Below the pieces are notes generated by a model, which made no database searches, had not been told where the DNA came from, and saw only the letters and a program-made list of their open reading frames with translations. From Shewanella sp. UCD-KL12 (lineage in GTDB: Bacteria; Pseudomonadota; Gammaproteobacteria; Enterobacterales; Shewanellaceae), in contig NZ_MPHJ01000019.1 in the NCBI RefSeq assembly GCF_001957125.1, forward strand, positions 1 through 64,000: DNA of 64,000 nt. The letters are read 5' to 3'. This document shows positions 52,404-61,232 of this stretch, piece after piece. Every line of letters starts with the position of its first letter. The first letter of the stretch is position 1. The translations under genes and the position numbers were made by a program.

Positions 52404-52920
52404 ATAGCTTAGAGCAGTTGCTTCCAATACAGAGCAAAGCTCTCTACCTGTATTGAGATTGAAGGCAGAAGCTACTACAAGTCCCCCTTGGGAGTTGCCG
52501 TAGGGCATTGGAATACATAGCGTAAGCCAGACATGGATGTCTGGCTAACTTTCGGGGGACAGGATGTTCCATCGGAAGTGTTAGCTATTTATCCATAAGC
52601 GCAAGGGTCACAACTTCAATGGGGTGAATAATCATCAACGATGATTGAGCTTATGAGCGAGAGACAGGGATTGTCGAAATGGCTTTGTATAGGGACATAC
52701 TCTGGCACGTACTCTTAACTTGATGAGATGGTAAAGGGGGGTTGCTGTTGACCTCCCTTTGCCTCGGGTGTGGGTGGAAAACCCGCGACTTACTTCGGTC
52801 GCCAGACCGATATCTCTGGGAATAGAATTCCGCGACTTTAGTTTTTAAACGAAGTCTAATCATCTTTTACAAACGCAGTTTGGCCACAGCTCACTTTGGG
52901 GCATAAACGTGTTACCAACA

Positions 52921-53135
52921 AAGCTTCAATCGAAGAGATAGATAAACGGGTGTAAGTAAGTTCGAGGACTTCGATTTCAGGGTGAGGTATCACTACGTGA
53001 TACTCTTCGAACGAGAGACAGGATGTCGAACTGGCAGTTAAACATGGAGGTTGTTTGAAATCGCAGAGCGCCCACTGCAGGCGATAGACAACAATGAAAG
53101 TATAACCTTCAAACAAACTGCCAAGTAGCTACTCA
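52921..53135 (-). repeat. Structured intergenic repeat, copy G (long form, degenerate outer end)
   Basis: This is an inverted copy. It holds the 75-bp core (about 52971-53064: GTATCACTACGTGATAC, GATGTCGAACTGGCAG, AACATGGAGGTTGTTTG). The stem around it is CGATTTCA/TGAAATCG, where copy E has CGGTTTCA/TGAAACCG, so a G-C pair became an A-T pair with the stem kept. The CTTG end hairpin has decayed. It lies downstream of the BCCT gene in the same orientation bias as the other copies. Confidence 0.75.
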
Positions 53136-53162
53136 CCGAGTGCAGAACGGTTGTAAACTTCT

Positions 53163-53208
53163 GCTGCATAACATCTGATGCAAATCCATTTGCATCAGAT
53201 GTCGCAGC
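53163..53208. repeat. Large perfect palindrome near the BCCT gene end
   Basis: ACATCTGATGCAAAT (53171-53185) and its exact complement (53188-53202) form a 15-bp stem with a 2-base loop. Flanking TGCTGC and GCAGCA extend it with a small bulge. No T-run follows. It lies about 50 bases after the BCCT stop on the minus strand. Confidence 0.75.
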
Positions 53209-53257
53209 AAAGCCCATATGGCCGGCTCAGATAAGTTAACAGCCGGAACTAGCCGGC

Positions 53258-54859
53258 TTAATTGACTTTGTTGGTTACCTTGGTTTGTTCAACTTCAGTG
53301 AGTAAGCCTCTAATCAAGCTCACGCAGCCTAAAAGCAAAATGATAGTGAAAGGCAGTGCGGCTATGATAGTTATCGATTGCAGAGCTTGAATTGACTGAG
53401 TGCCGCCAATCCACAACATCACCATAGCGATAGCACCTGAGATAACCACCCAAACCACTTTCTGGCGCTCTGGCACTTCTAACTTACCACCCGCAGTCAT
53501 ACCATCAATGACGATTGAGCCTGAATCTAACGTAGTCACAAAGAAAACGATAATCAGTGCGACAGCAATAACCGATAGAATATTGCCGAGCGGATAAGCA
53601 TCTAACATATAAAATAAACTGAGAGAGACGTCAGCAATCCCCTGATCGATACCCAGTTGGCCGACCTTATCTATCACTTGCTCGATAGCAACACCGCCAA
53701 AAATAGACATCCAAGCTGTGGTGACGACTGTAGGTATGACCAATACGCACAGTAGGAACTCACGAACTGTACGCCCTTTGGAAATGCGGGCCACAAACAT
53801 ACCAAAGAAGGGTGCATACGCGACCCACCAAGCCCAATAGAATACGGTCCAACCATGTAACCATGTCGTATCGTCACGACCTGAAGCTTGGCTTAAAGGA
53901 ATGATGTTTTTCACATAGCCAGAAACAGCAGTGGCCATTGAATCAAGCACTGTAGTGAAATTTAATACCGCAATGAAGCCAAGGAAAACAAACGCAATAA
54001 TCATGTTTAGATTACTTAAAAGCTTAACGCCTCCATCCATGCCGCGCAGTACAGAGAAAATCGCTAATCCCATAATGAGTACGATAATGCCCTGCTGAAG
54101 GATAATATTATTTTCAAGTCCAAAAACATGGCTAATACCACTGGCAGCTTGTGTCCCACCTAAGCCAAGTGATGTGGCTAAGCCAAACAAGGTGACCAGT
54201 ACGGTCAGTACATCAATCACATCACCGGTTTTCCCCCAGACTCTATCGCCTAGTAAAGGGTAAAACACAGAGCGCATTGATAAAGGTAACCCCTTGTTAT
54301 ACACAAAATAGGCCAGGCAAAGTGCTGTCATGCCGTAAATCGCCCACGCATGTAAGCCCCAGTGAAAGGCTGTTGCGCCTAATGCTGCTTCACGCCCTTC
54401 TGGTGTGAAAGGCTCTGCACTTAACGGCGTACCAAACCAGTTAGTATAGAAAGCCGTTGGCTCTGCCACTCCCCAAAAAATTAACCCGATCCCCATTCCT
54501 GCTGCAAATAGCATAGCTATCCATGACAACATGGAATAATCAGCTGTTGCGCCATCACCGCCTAAACGAATTTTCCCCAAAGGTGAAAATGCGATAGCGA
54601 TAGCGAGCAAAAGCATTAGATTTGCCCCCCACATAAAGAGGAAATCAAAATTAGAGAGAACCGCCCCCTTAACAGAGTCAATGGCGGCTTTTGCGTCTGC
54701 TGGCGAGAGGACTAATAAGGTGACGATAAATAGAAGAGATAGGCCGACTGAGGCAGTAAAAACTGTGTTGTGAACATCCATGCCCAACTTATTGGTATTA
54801 TCTTGTCCGATTTGATAATCCGTTGATTCAATACTGTATTTGTTTGATTTAAAACTCAT
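53258..54859 (-). CDS. BCCT-family betaine/carnitine/choline-type transporter
   Basis: The 533-residue protein has twelve predicted helices. The family glycine motif is GMGIGLIFWGVAEP (about residues 120-133), of the GMGIG form found in Na+-coupled members such as BetP. The tryptophan-rich segment YWAWWVAYAPFFGMFVARIS follows. It probably imports glycine betaine or a related quaternary amine for osmoprotection or as a nutrient. The substrate is not fixed by sequence. It has no long C-terminal osmosensor tail. It is a single-gene unit. Confidence 0.92.
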   Translation of the reverse strand: MSFKSNKYSIESTDYQIGQDNTNKLGMDVHNTVFTASVGLSLLFIVTLLVLSPADAKAAIDSVKGAVLSNFDFLFMWGANLMLLLAIAIAFSPLGKIRLGGDGATADYSMLSWIAMLFAAGMGIGLIFWGVAEPTAFYTNWFGTPLSAEPFTPEGREAALGATAFHWGLHAWAIYGMTALCLAYFVYNKGLPLSMRSVFYPLLGDRVWGKTGDVIDVLTVLVTLFGLATSLGLGGTQAASGISHVFGLENNIILQQGIIVLIMGLAIFSVLRGMDGGVKLLSNLNMIIAFVFLGFIAVLNFTTVLDSMATAVSGYVKNIIPLSQASGRDDTTWLHGWTVFYWAWWVAYAPFFGMFVARISKGRTVREFLLCVLVIPTVVTTAWMSIFGGVAIEQVIDKVGQLGIDQGIADVSLSLFYMLDAYPLGNILSVIAVALIIVFFVTTLDSGSIVIDGMTAGGKLEVPERQKVVWVVISGAIAMVMLWIGGTQSIQALQSITIIAALPFTIILLLGCVSLIRGLLTEVEQTKVTNKVN

Positions 54860-55134
54860 AAATTATGATGTTCACATATCCGGTTCTACGAATATAAAGA
54901 CCACTCCATTTCGGGTGAATAGTTGACTGGCTAGCCCTACCATCAATGAAAAATGGCCTCCAAGAAAAGAGGGGGAACTTGGCTATACGCTCAATCTCAA
55001 GCCGATTATCTTACCATAAAATGCGATAGCAAATTTTGATGTAAAGCCATAACCTCTGAAAGGAGCTCACTTAGGGCTGCAACACTCTACAAACTCAAGT
55101 ACTATTAATCCCAACTCCCCCATAGAGCCTAAAC

Positions 55135-56034
55135 ATGAAAATCAGATTACTACTCAATGGTAAGAAAGCAGGATTAGATACCATTAGACAAGCAGTATAC
55201 TCCCTTCGCTCTCAAGGGCACTTTCTCGAAGTCAGGGTCACTTGGGAAGCGGGCGATATTGAGCGGTTAGTTGCTGAAGCTATTGCTGACGGTTGCGATC
55301 GTATTATTGCAGGTGGTGGAGACGGAACGGTTAACGAAGTCGCTAATGCTTTAATGCTATCTCCGCTGGCATCCAGACCAGAACTTGCAATACTTCCTTT
55401 AGGCACAGCAAACGATTTTGCAACAGCTTGTACCATCAGCAATCAACCTTTAGCCGCCTTGCAGCTTGCCGCAACAGGTGAAGCGACGCCGATAGATATT
55501 GTTAGCGCTAATGAACAGTACTTTATTAATATGGCGACTGGAGGGTTCGGCGCTCAAGTTACCGCAACGACTCCTGTACAGTTAAAAAACTTTCTTGGCG
55601 GTGGTGCATACACGCTAACCGGATTAATTCAGGCTCTTAACTTTCAACCTTTTCTTGGAACAGTTTCAATAGAGGGGCAAAATTATGACAGAAAAGTACT
55701 GTTTGGCGCCGTGTGTAATGGACGAATGGCTGGTGGTGGGCAAGAGTTAGCTAAAAGTGCCTATATCAATGATGGATTACTAGAGCTCGTCTCTTTACAA
55801 GAGTTCCCCGCTAGTGAATTAAGCTTAGTTATAAATGAGCTAATCAATGATGATATCCAAAATGGTCAATATGTAAAACGCCATCAAGCTACAGCTGCAA
55901 CATGGCAATCAGCAGAAGTAATGCCTATCAACCTCGATGGTGAGCCATTATCAACCAACAAGCTTACTGTTAAGGTTATCCCAGAGGCGATTAACTTGGT
56001 GCTACCTACTGGCTGCCCCTTGATAAAAGTATAA
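55135..56034 (+). CDS. yegS: YegS-like lipid kinase
   Basis: The 299-residue protein belongs to the diacylglycerol-kinase catalytic family. It has the nucleotide loop IAGGGDGTVNEVANALM near residues 60-76 and LAILPLGTANDFA near 89-101. YegS phosphorylates phosphatidylglycerol in vitro; the natural substrate is uncertain. The start at 55135 fits E. coli YegS (about 299 residues). It is a single-gene unit. Confidence 0.93.
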   Translation: MKIRLLLNGKKAGLDTIRQAVYSLRSQGHFLEVRVTWEAGDIERLVAEAIADGCDRIIAGGGDGTVNEVANALMLSPLASRPELAILPLGTANDFATACTISNQPLAALQLAATGEATPIDIVSANEQYFINMATGGFGAQVTATTPVQLKNFLGGGAYTLTGLIQALNFQPFLGTVSIEGQNYDRKVLFGAVCNGRMAGGGQELAKSAYINDGLLELVSLQEFPASELSLVINELINDDIQNGQYVKRHQATAATWQSAEVMPINLDGEPLSTNKLTVKVIPEAINLVLPTGCPLIKV

Positions 56035-56093
56035 CTACATATAAACTTTTCTATCGCTTAGCAAGGGGCGCTCTATATTGAGTGCTTGTAAAC

Positions 56094-56384
56094 TTAATCA
56101 AGCTGTGTCATTTCACTAATAACAAAACTCTCCACTGCACCAGCGGTTGCCTCAAGGTAAGCCGCGATATGCTCACTCGCTAAATGGGTCTCTAACAGGG
56201 CTTTACTCTCCCAACGCTCATAAAACACAAATAGCTCTGGATGAGCATTATCTTGATGCAGATCGTACTGCAGGCAGCCCTGTTCTTTTCGAGTTGGTTC
56301 AATCAGTTTTAATAGCTCAGATTTCACTAATGCTACCTGCGCTTTGTTAGCTTCGATGCGTGCAACTATGGCTAATACGGTCAT
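56094..56384 (-). CDS. Antibiotic biosynthesis monooxygenase (ABM) domain protein
   Basis: The inner ATG at 56384 is preceded by GGAG at good spacing. The longer frame adds an unlikely N-terminus. The 96-residue protein shows the ferredoxin-like ABM pattern: ARIEANKAQVALVKSELLKLIEPTRKEQGCLQYDLHQDN, PELFVFYERWESKALLETHLAS. Such proteins (YgiN-like) act on quinones or are small monooxygenases without cofactor. It is a single gene with no partner, and the substrate is unknown. Confidence 0.85.
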   Translation of the reverse strand: MTVLAIVARIEANKAQVALVKSELLKLIEPTRKEQGCLQYDLHQDNAHPELFVFYERWESKALLETHLASEHIAAYLEATAGAVESFVISEMTQLD

Positions 56385-56530
56385 GGGGAACTCCATTAAA
56401 TTATTCGGGGGTAGCAATCATTATAGGAGAGATTAAAAACAGATAAACACGACAATCCGCCCTACACTTTCAAAAAAGTGTTGATAATAGGTCTGAGAGT
56501 CATGACAATAGTTCAATATACAAACAAAAA

Positions 56531-56563
56531 ATAGCGCCTTTTATCTGAGATAGAAGGCACTAT
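56531..56563 (-). terminator. Terminator after the TRAP permease gene
   Basis: CCTTCTATC and GATAAAAGG form an imperfect stem followed on the minus strand by TTTTTTG. It is about 60 bases past the permease stop. Confidence 0.65.
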
Positions 56564-56623
56564 GTTGTCTAAAGTAACCGATGAAAATAGTCTAAAAAAG
56601 CTTATAAAAAGCGAATGCTACAA

Positions 56624-58591
56624 CTATTTTACCTCTAGAAGATCGCGAGTTCTCCACTGCACCGCGATTAAACCTAATATAACTAAAATCCCAACAAAAC
56701 CAGCGCCGAAGGGGTTAAATAGGATCACAGGTACCGTCGATATCGCAATCACTCGCTCAGCTTTACTCAAGCCTCTTAGCAGATAACCTTCAATGGATAT
56801 CGCCAACGCTAAGATAATACCTGCGGTCTGGGCGATAGCAAAAGCAAACTCCAACATGCTCGCCTCAGGATTAAGCAGATCGGTATAAGCCATCATGATT
56901 GGGATGATAAACAGGCCCCCGGCTAACTTAAAGGCTTCCACCGATGACTTCATCGGATTGGCATTCGCCACACCTGCCCCAGCAAAAGCGGCTAGCGCGA
57001 TAGGCGGCGTGACATTGGAGGTCTGAGATAGCCAGAACACGATTAAGTGTGCAGTCAACAGCGGTAGACCAAAATCGCCCAACATAGGTACAGCCATCAC
57101 AGCTAATACAATATAGGCCGCGGTAACCGGTAAGCCCATACCAAGCACCAATGCCACAATACTGATTAAGCCCAGTGCCACCAGCATGTAACCACCGGAG
57201 AACTCCATAACAAACTGCGTAAACTGCAGTCCAATTCCCGTCTGACCGACAACACCAACAATAATCCCCGCCGCGCCACACGCCACAGAGATAGGTAGCG
57301 CCATTAAGGCGCCGTTTTTCATCCCAGAGATAAACTTAGTTAGCCCGATACGGCTGTGCTTACGCAGCGCGGCAGTCACTAAGATTGCCGTACAGCCCGC
57401 CACACCAACAAGCAAAGGTGAATAGGCCATCATCAACAGCGCAGTGATCAGCGCCAGTGGGATCAGGTGATGGGCGCCCTGCTTCATCACTGCTATGACC
57501 GCTTCAGTGCGGCTCACAGCTTGTAAGTTAAGCTTACAGGCCATCAAATGTACGTAAAGCAAGGTACAGAAGAAGTAGAGAATCGCTGGCGCAATGGAGG
57601 CCAACATAATGTCGCTATAGGGCACCCCAGTAAACTGCGCCATCACAAACGCGCCAGCGCCCATAATAGGCGGCATGATCTGCCCACCTGTCGATGCCGC
57701 CGCTTCAATACCTGCGGCTTGCTCTGGCTTATAGCCCAGCTTCTTCATCATAGGAATAGTCACAGAGCCGGTTGTCACAGTATTGGCAATCGCCGATCCT
57801 GAGATTGAGCCAAGCCCAGCAGAGGCTAAAACCGCCGCTTTGGCTGGCCCACCACGGTATCGACCTGCAATAGAAAAGGCCAAATCGATAAAGAACTTAC
57901 CCGCGCCCGTCACCTCTAAGAAGGCACCAAACAGCACAAAGATAAATACCGTGGTTGCCGCAATGCCCAATGCTGAGCCAAACACACCATTGGCCGAGTA
58001 GATCTGGAACTGAATCAACTCCTGCAGTGAATAAGATTTAGTGGCAATCGCGCTAGGCAGGAGATCGCCAAAGGCGCTATAGCCCAAAAACAGCGCGGCA
58101 ATGAGTACCATGACCCAACCCACTGTGCGACGACAGCCCTCCATCAATAACCCTAACAGTGCGCAGCCAGCAACCAAATCTTGCATGCCTAAGCCATAGA
58201 GTAGATGGTCGATATCATTGTAATCAAAAATGCTCATACGATAGGCAGCGAACAGGGTCAGCCCACAGAGCACCAGGTCGAACACTCTACCAGGGAGATA
58301 AAGCTTGCTGTAACGGTTTTTAATCAGTGGATAGTGTAGAAAAATAAGCACCAATACCCAGCAGAGGTGTACGGGTCTGAAATAGGTCGCCGAAATGGTC
58401 GAGGTGATCCCTTGCCAGATCTGAAAGCCTGACAGAGCCACAGCAATAACAAGAATAATATAACCAAACCACTTAAACACAGCCTCATAGGGCATGGTGT
58501 CATCAACCGCTATAGTTGCTAAAGATGCGCTCTGGTTTGGATCGAGTACAGGTTCATCATGACCTAATTTTGAATTATTAGCTTGGGTCAT
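56624..58591 (-). CDS. Fused TRAP transporter permease (small plus large subunit, TAXI type)
   Basis: The 655-residue protein joins a DctQ-like N-terminal part (about residues 1-180) to a DctM-like large part. That large part has many helices and the motifs GLGSISGSAIANTVTTGSVTIPMMKKLGY and GLPVTAAYIVLAVMAVP. This 4TM/12TM fusion is the form that works with TAXI-type binding proteins. It moves a solute inward using a Na+ gradient. The TAXI gene lies directly upstream on the same strand with a stable hairpin between. Confidence 0.92.
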   Translation of the reverse strand: MTQANNSKLGHDEPVLDPNQSASLATIAVDDTMPYEAVFKWFGYIILVIAVALSGFQIWQGITSTISATYFRPVHLCWVLVLIFLHYPLIKNRYSKLYLPGRVFDLVLCGLTLFAAYRMSIFDYNDIDHLLYGLGMQDLVAGCALLGLLMEGCRRTVGWVMVLIAALFLGYSAFGDLLPSAIATKSYSLQELIQFQIYSANGVFGSALGIAATTVFIFVLFGAFLEVTGAGKFFIDLAFSIAGRYRGGPAKAAVLASAGLGSISGSAIANTVTTGSVTIPMMKKLGYKPEQAAGIEAAASTGGQIMPPIMGAGAFVMAQFTGVPYSDIMLASIAPAILYFFCTLLYVHLMACKLNLQAVSRTEAVIAVMKQGAHHLIPLALITALLMMAYSPLLVGVAGCTAILVTAALRKHSRIGLTKFISGMKNGALMALPISVACGAAGIIVGVVGQTGIGLQFTQFVMEFSGGYMLVALGLISIVALVLGMGLPVTAAYIVLAVMAVPMLGDFGLPLLTAHLIVFWLSQTSNVTPPIALAAFAGAGVANANPMKSSVEAFKLAGGLFIIPIMMAYTDLLNPEASMLEFAFAIAQTAGIILALAISIEGYLLRGLSKAERVIAISTVPVILFNPFGAGFVGILVILGLIAVQWRTRDLLEVK

Positions 58592-58710
58592 ATCATGTCC
58601 TCAATAGGTTCAGGTTATACGGTGTAAACTGACGTTGAGTCGAGAGTCTCAGCCGCCTACCTAAACAGAAAATAAAAGGAGTACCTTGCGGTATAGACTA
58701 AAACACAAAG

Positions 58711-58726
58711 ACAGCCTATTGGCTGC
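58711..58726 (-). terminator. Hairpin between the TAXI and permease genes
   Basis: ACAGCC-TATT-GGCTG forms a compact stem; on the minus strand it is followed by TCTTTGTGTTTT. It probably trims the permease transcript relative to the binding protein, which is needed in excess. Confidence 0.55.
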
Positions 58727-58769
58727 CCTTGCACTTAAGTTTTATTGTTTTACAGATAGTTAGGCAGGC

Positions 58770-59696
58770 TTACTTAGCCAGTGAGTCTAAATACTTTTGC
58801 GCACCAGCATGCAATGGCACACCCGCTAAGCGGTTAGCATTCTCAGGGGTCGTCGCTTCAGCGACCTTAACCACTTTACGTACCTCACCCATGTTCTCAA
58901 ATGCCGATTTCGTCAGGTTAAACGCCATTTCATCACTCATCTTGGCACTCACAACCACCACGTTCCACACGCTCAAAGTCGACACCTCGCCAACGTTATT
59001 GTAAACATCAGCAGGTATGGTGTAGTTGCTGTAAGCTGGATTTTTCTCGATAAACGCCTTGCTCTCAGTTTCTGACACTGGGATAACATTGATCTTATGA
59101 GTCAAAGCGACCTGAGTGACAGCGCCAACTCCTTGCCCACCGACAATAAAGCCAGCATCAATTTGGCCATTAGCTAATGCATTGGTCGTTTCTGCATAAT
59201 TAAGGTATACCGCATTGATATCTTTTTTCACATCGATACCGATAGACTCAAGCAGAGCGGCTGCCGTTACGGCTGTGCCACTTGCAGGCGCACCTAAAGA
59301 TATACGCTTACCTTTTAGTTGGCTCAATGACGTTATGCCAGACTTTTCAAGCGAAATGGCATGTACAAGATTCGGGTAAAGTGCGAACAATGTCTTTACA
59401 GGCATCTCACTGCGGAATTTGCCTTCACCTTTATAGGCATCTAATACCACGTTCCCCATCGCAATACCGGCAATCATGTCACCGCGAACTACTTTAATCG
59501 TATTCTCAACAGAGGCCGCAGTTACCTCAGCCTTCACATTCACGTCAGGTACCTTATCTGACCAGACTTTAGCGAGTGCACCGCCGAAGGGATAGTAGAT
59601 ACCGCTTTGACCGCCAGTACCGATTGAGTAATTTTCGGCATGAACCGCCGCTGGTAAAATAAGCAGTAATGCGAGTGTAAGTGCCCGATGAAACAT
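58770..59696 (-). CDS. TAXI-family TRAP transporter solute-binding protein
   Basis: The 308-residue precursor has a signal peptide ending near Ala20 (AAVHA). It is followed by YSIGTGGQSGIYYPFGGALAKVW, the defining start of TAXI proteins. The motif VVRGDMIAGIAMGNVVLDAYKG and the C-terminal AGAQKYLDSL fit the family. It binds the solute in the periplasm and gives it to the fused permease encoded downstream. The ligand is not known; some relatives bind glutamate or 2-oxoglutarate. Confidence 0.93.
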   Translation of the reverse strand: MFHRALTLALLLILPAAVHAENYSIGTGGQSGIYYPFGGALAKVWSDKVPDVNVKAEVTAASVENTIKVVRGDMIAGIAMGNVVLDAYKGEGKFRSEMPVKTLFALYPNLVHAISLEKSGITSLSQLKGKRISLGAPASGTAVTAAALLESIGIDVKKDINAVYLNYAETTNALANGQIDAGFIVGGQGVGAVTQVALTHKINVIPVSETESKAFIEKNPAYSNYTIPADVYNNVGEVSTLSVWNVVVVSAKMSDEMAFNLTKSAFENMGEVRKVVKVAEATTPENANRLAGVPLHAGAQKYLDSLAK

Positions 59697-59868
59697 AGCC
59701 TTCCCCTTGATTTATTTGATACATTTGTTGCTGGTTAAGTTATTAAAATTAACCAAAAATCTTTTATTTATTAGTACGTTTTCACTTCAATTCGGCAACG
59801 ATAGTCACTTAAGGGGTCATTAAAGTCAAGGTATCGAATAGTCTAAGGCTATGGGGTAATATGACCTG

Positions 59869-59886
59869 TAATACCAATCAGTATAA
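59869..59886 (+). repeat. 18-bp motif identical to 716-733
   Basis: This second exact copy of TAATACCAATCAGTATAA ends 44 bases before the ATG of the M19-like gene. See the entry at 716-733. Confidence 0.55.
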
Positions 59887-59930
59887 AGAATAATAATTAC
59901 CCATAATGCTAAGCAGGCGAGAGGAACTAT

Positions 59931-61097
59931 ATGAAACAAGCATTTAACCGTCGCAAACTACTCAAGGCGATGGCTGCTGGCAGTGTATTAAGCCAACTGG
60001 GCTGTTTTTCAGCGCTTGCTAGCGAGAGCAAGCCTTTATACCTAGATGGTTTATGCTTTCTTCCCGACGACTTAAGCGACCTTAGTGCATCTAAAATTGA
60101 CGCTTACCTATGTGATATCTCAGATATCGAAGCCATAAAGCAGCCCGATGGTACCACCAACTATAAGCGCACTTACCAAGCTTGTATGAAGAGCATTACC
60201 GCCGCGTTGACTCGTGTGAATGAAAACCCTGACAAACTGCTCTTAGGGCAAAGCAGCGCCGATATTTCCCGGGCACACAAAACCGGAAAAACGGCGGTAT
60301 TTTTTCAAATTCAAGGAGCAGATTGCGTTGAGGAGAGCATTCACTCATCACTCAATCAGGTCGATGAGTTTTATGATAAAGGCCTAAGAGCACTGCAGCT
60401 CACCCATCACTACGGCAATAAGTTTAGCGGCGGCGCCTTAGATAATGCAGTTGTTAAGGGGCAGAGTCAGGGGCTTAATAAACCGCTAACGAAAGCGGGT
60501 CAGCAGTTAATTACTAAGCTCAATGACAAAAGCATACTTATTGATGTGAGTCACTCCAGCCCGCAATCTGCGCTCGATACAGCCAAAATATCAGAGGCTC
60601 CCATAGTGCAAAGCCACGGTGCAGTGCGCGCCATCGTTAACCATGCTCGCTGCTCACCAGATAATGTGATCAAAGCGATAGCTGATACTGGCGGTTTATT
60701 TGGCGTATTTATGATGAGTTTTTGGCTCACAAACGACAAACTCCCCACCACCGAGCACTATATTGCTCACCTTAAACATGTGGCCAATGTTGGCGGTATA
60801 GAGAGTGTTGCCATCGCCAATGACTACCCCCTGCGTGGCCAGAAAAACCTGCTTAAACTTGATAACAATAACGCAGAAGGCGTGAAGCAATATCTAGATT
60901 GGTGGCACAGTCTGCGGGCTAAAAACGTGCTTGGCTATGATATAGAGCCTGAGCATGTAGTGATCCCTGAGCTTAACCATATTCACCGTATGGAGCGCAT
61001 CGATTTGGCCTTAGCCAAGGCAGGCTTTAGCGCCAATGATAGAGACAAGGTTATGGGCGCTAACTGGCAGAGAGTATTGAAAGATGTTTTAGGCTAA
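59931..61097 (+). CDS. M19 (renal dipeptidase)-like exported protein lacking key metal ligands
   Basis: The 388-residue protein starts with a twin-arginine-type signal (NRRKLLKAM, then a hydrophobic stretch ending near Ala30). The rest aligns with peptidase M19: LDG near 38-40, LTHHYGN at 158-164, DVSHSSP at 205-211, QSHGAVRAIVNHAR at 227-240 and GANWQRVL at the end. Two expected zinc ligands are missing: the HxD after DG is Leu41-Cys42-Phe43, and the bridging glutamate is Gln128 (FQIQGAD). The later histidines (208, 229) remain. It may be inactive or use one metal. It is divergent from the TRAP-TAXI genes. Confidence 0.82.
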   Translation: MKQAFNRRKLLKAMAAGSVLSQLGCFSALASESKPLYLDGLCFLPDDLSDLSASKIDAYLCDISDIEAIKQPDGTTNYKRTYQACMKSITAALTRVNENPDKLLLGQSSADISRAHKTGKTAVFFQIQGADCVEESIHSSLNQVDEFYDKGLRALQLTHHYGNKFSGGALDNAVVKGQSQGLNKPLTKAGQQLITKLNDKSILIDVSHSSPQSALDTAKISEAPIVQSHGAVRAIVNHARCSPDNVIKAIADTGGLFGVFMMSFWLTNDKLPTTEHYIAHLKHVANVGGIESVAIANDYPLRGQKNLLKLDNNNAEGVKQYLDWWHSLRAKNVLGYDIEPEHVVIPELNHIHRMERIDLALAKAGFSANDRDKVMGANWQRVLKDVLG

Positions 61098-61232
61098 TGC
61101 CAACGGTAACAGCCAGTATCTAAAATCAACAGCTTACTATTGCTATAAGAGAATGAGTGAAACTGTTTAAATAATAACTTCACTCATCTATAGTGGGTAA
61201 TTGATAAATCAAAATAAGACAAAGGAATGTCC

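Larger units (their letters stand above)
51762..53257. other. 1.5 kb gene-free region packed with repeat copies E, F and G
   Basis: Copies E (51771-52131) and F (52138-52403) lie head to tail, and G (52921-53135) is inverted. Between F and G (52404-52920) lies other composite repeat-like DNA with short dyads, such as CCAGACATGGATGTCTGG near 52535, and a GC-rich end near 52730-52850. A 15-bp stem palindrome lies at 53171-53202. No gene is accepted. Confidence 0.7.
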
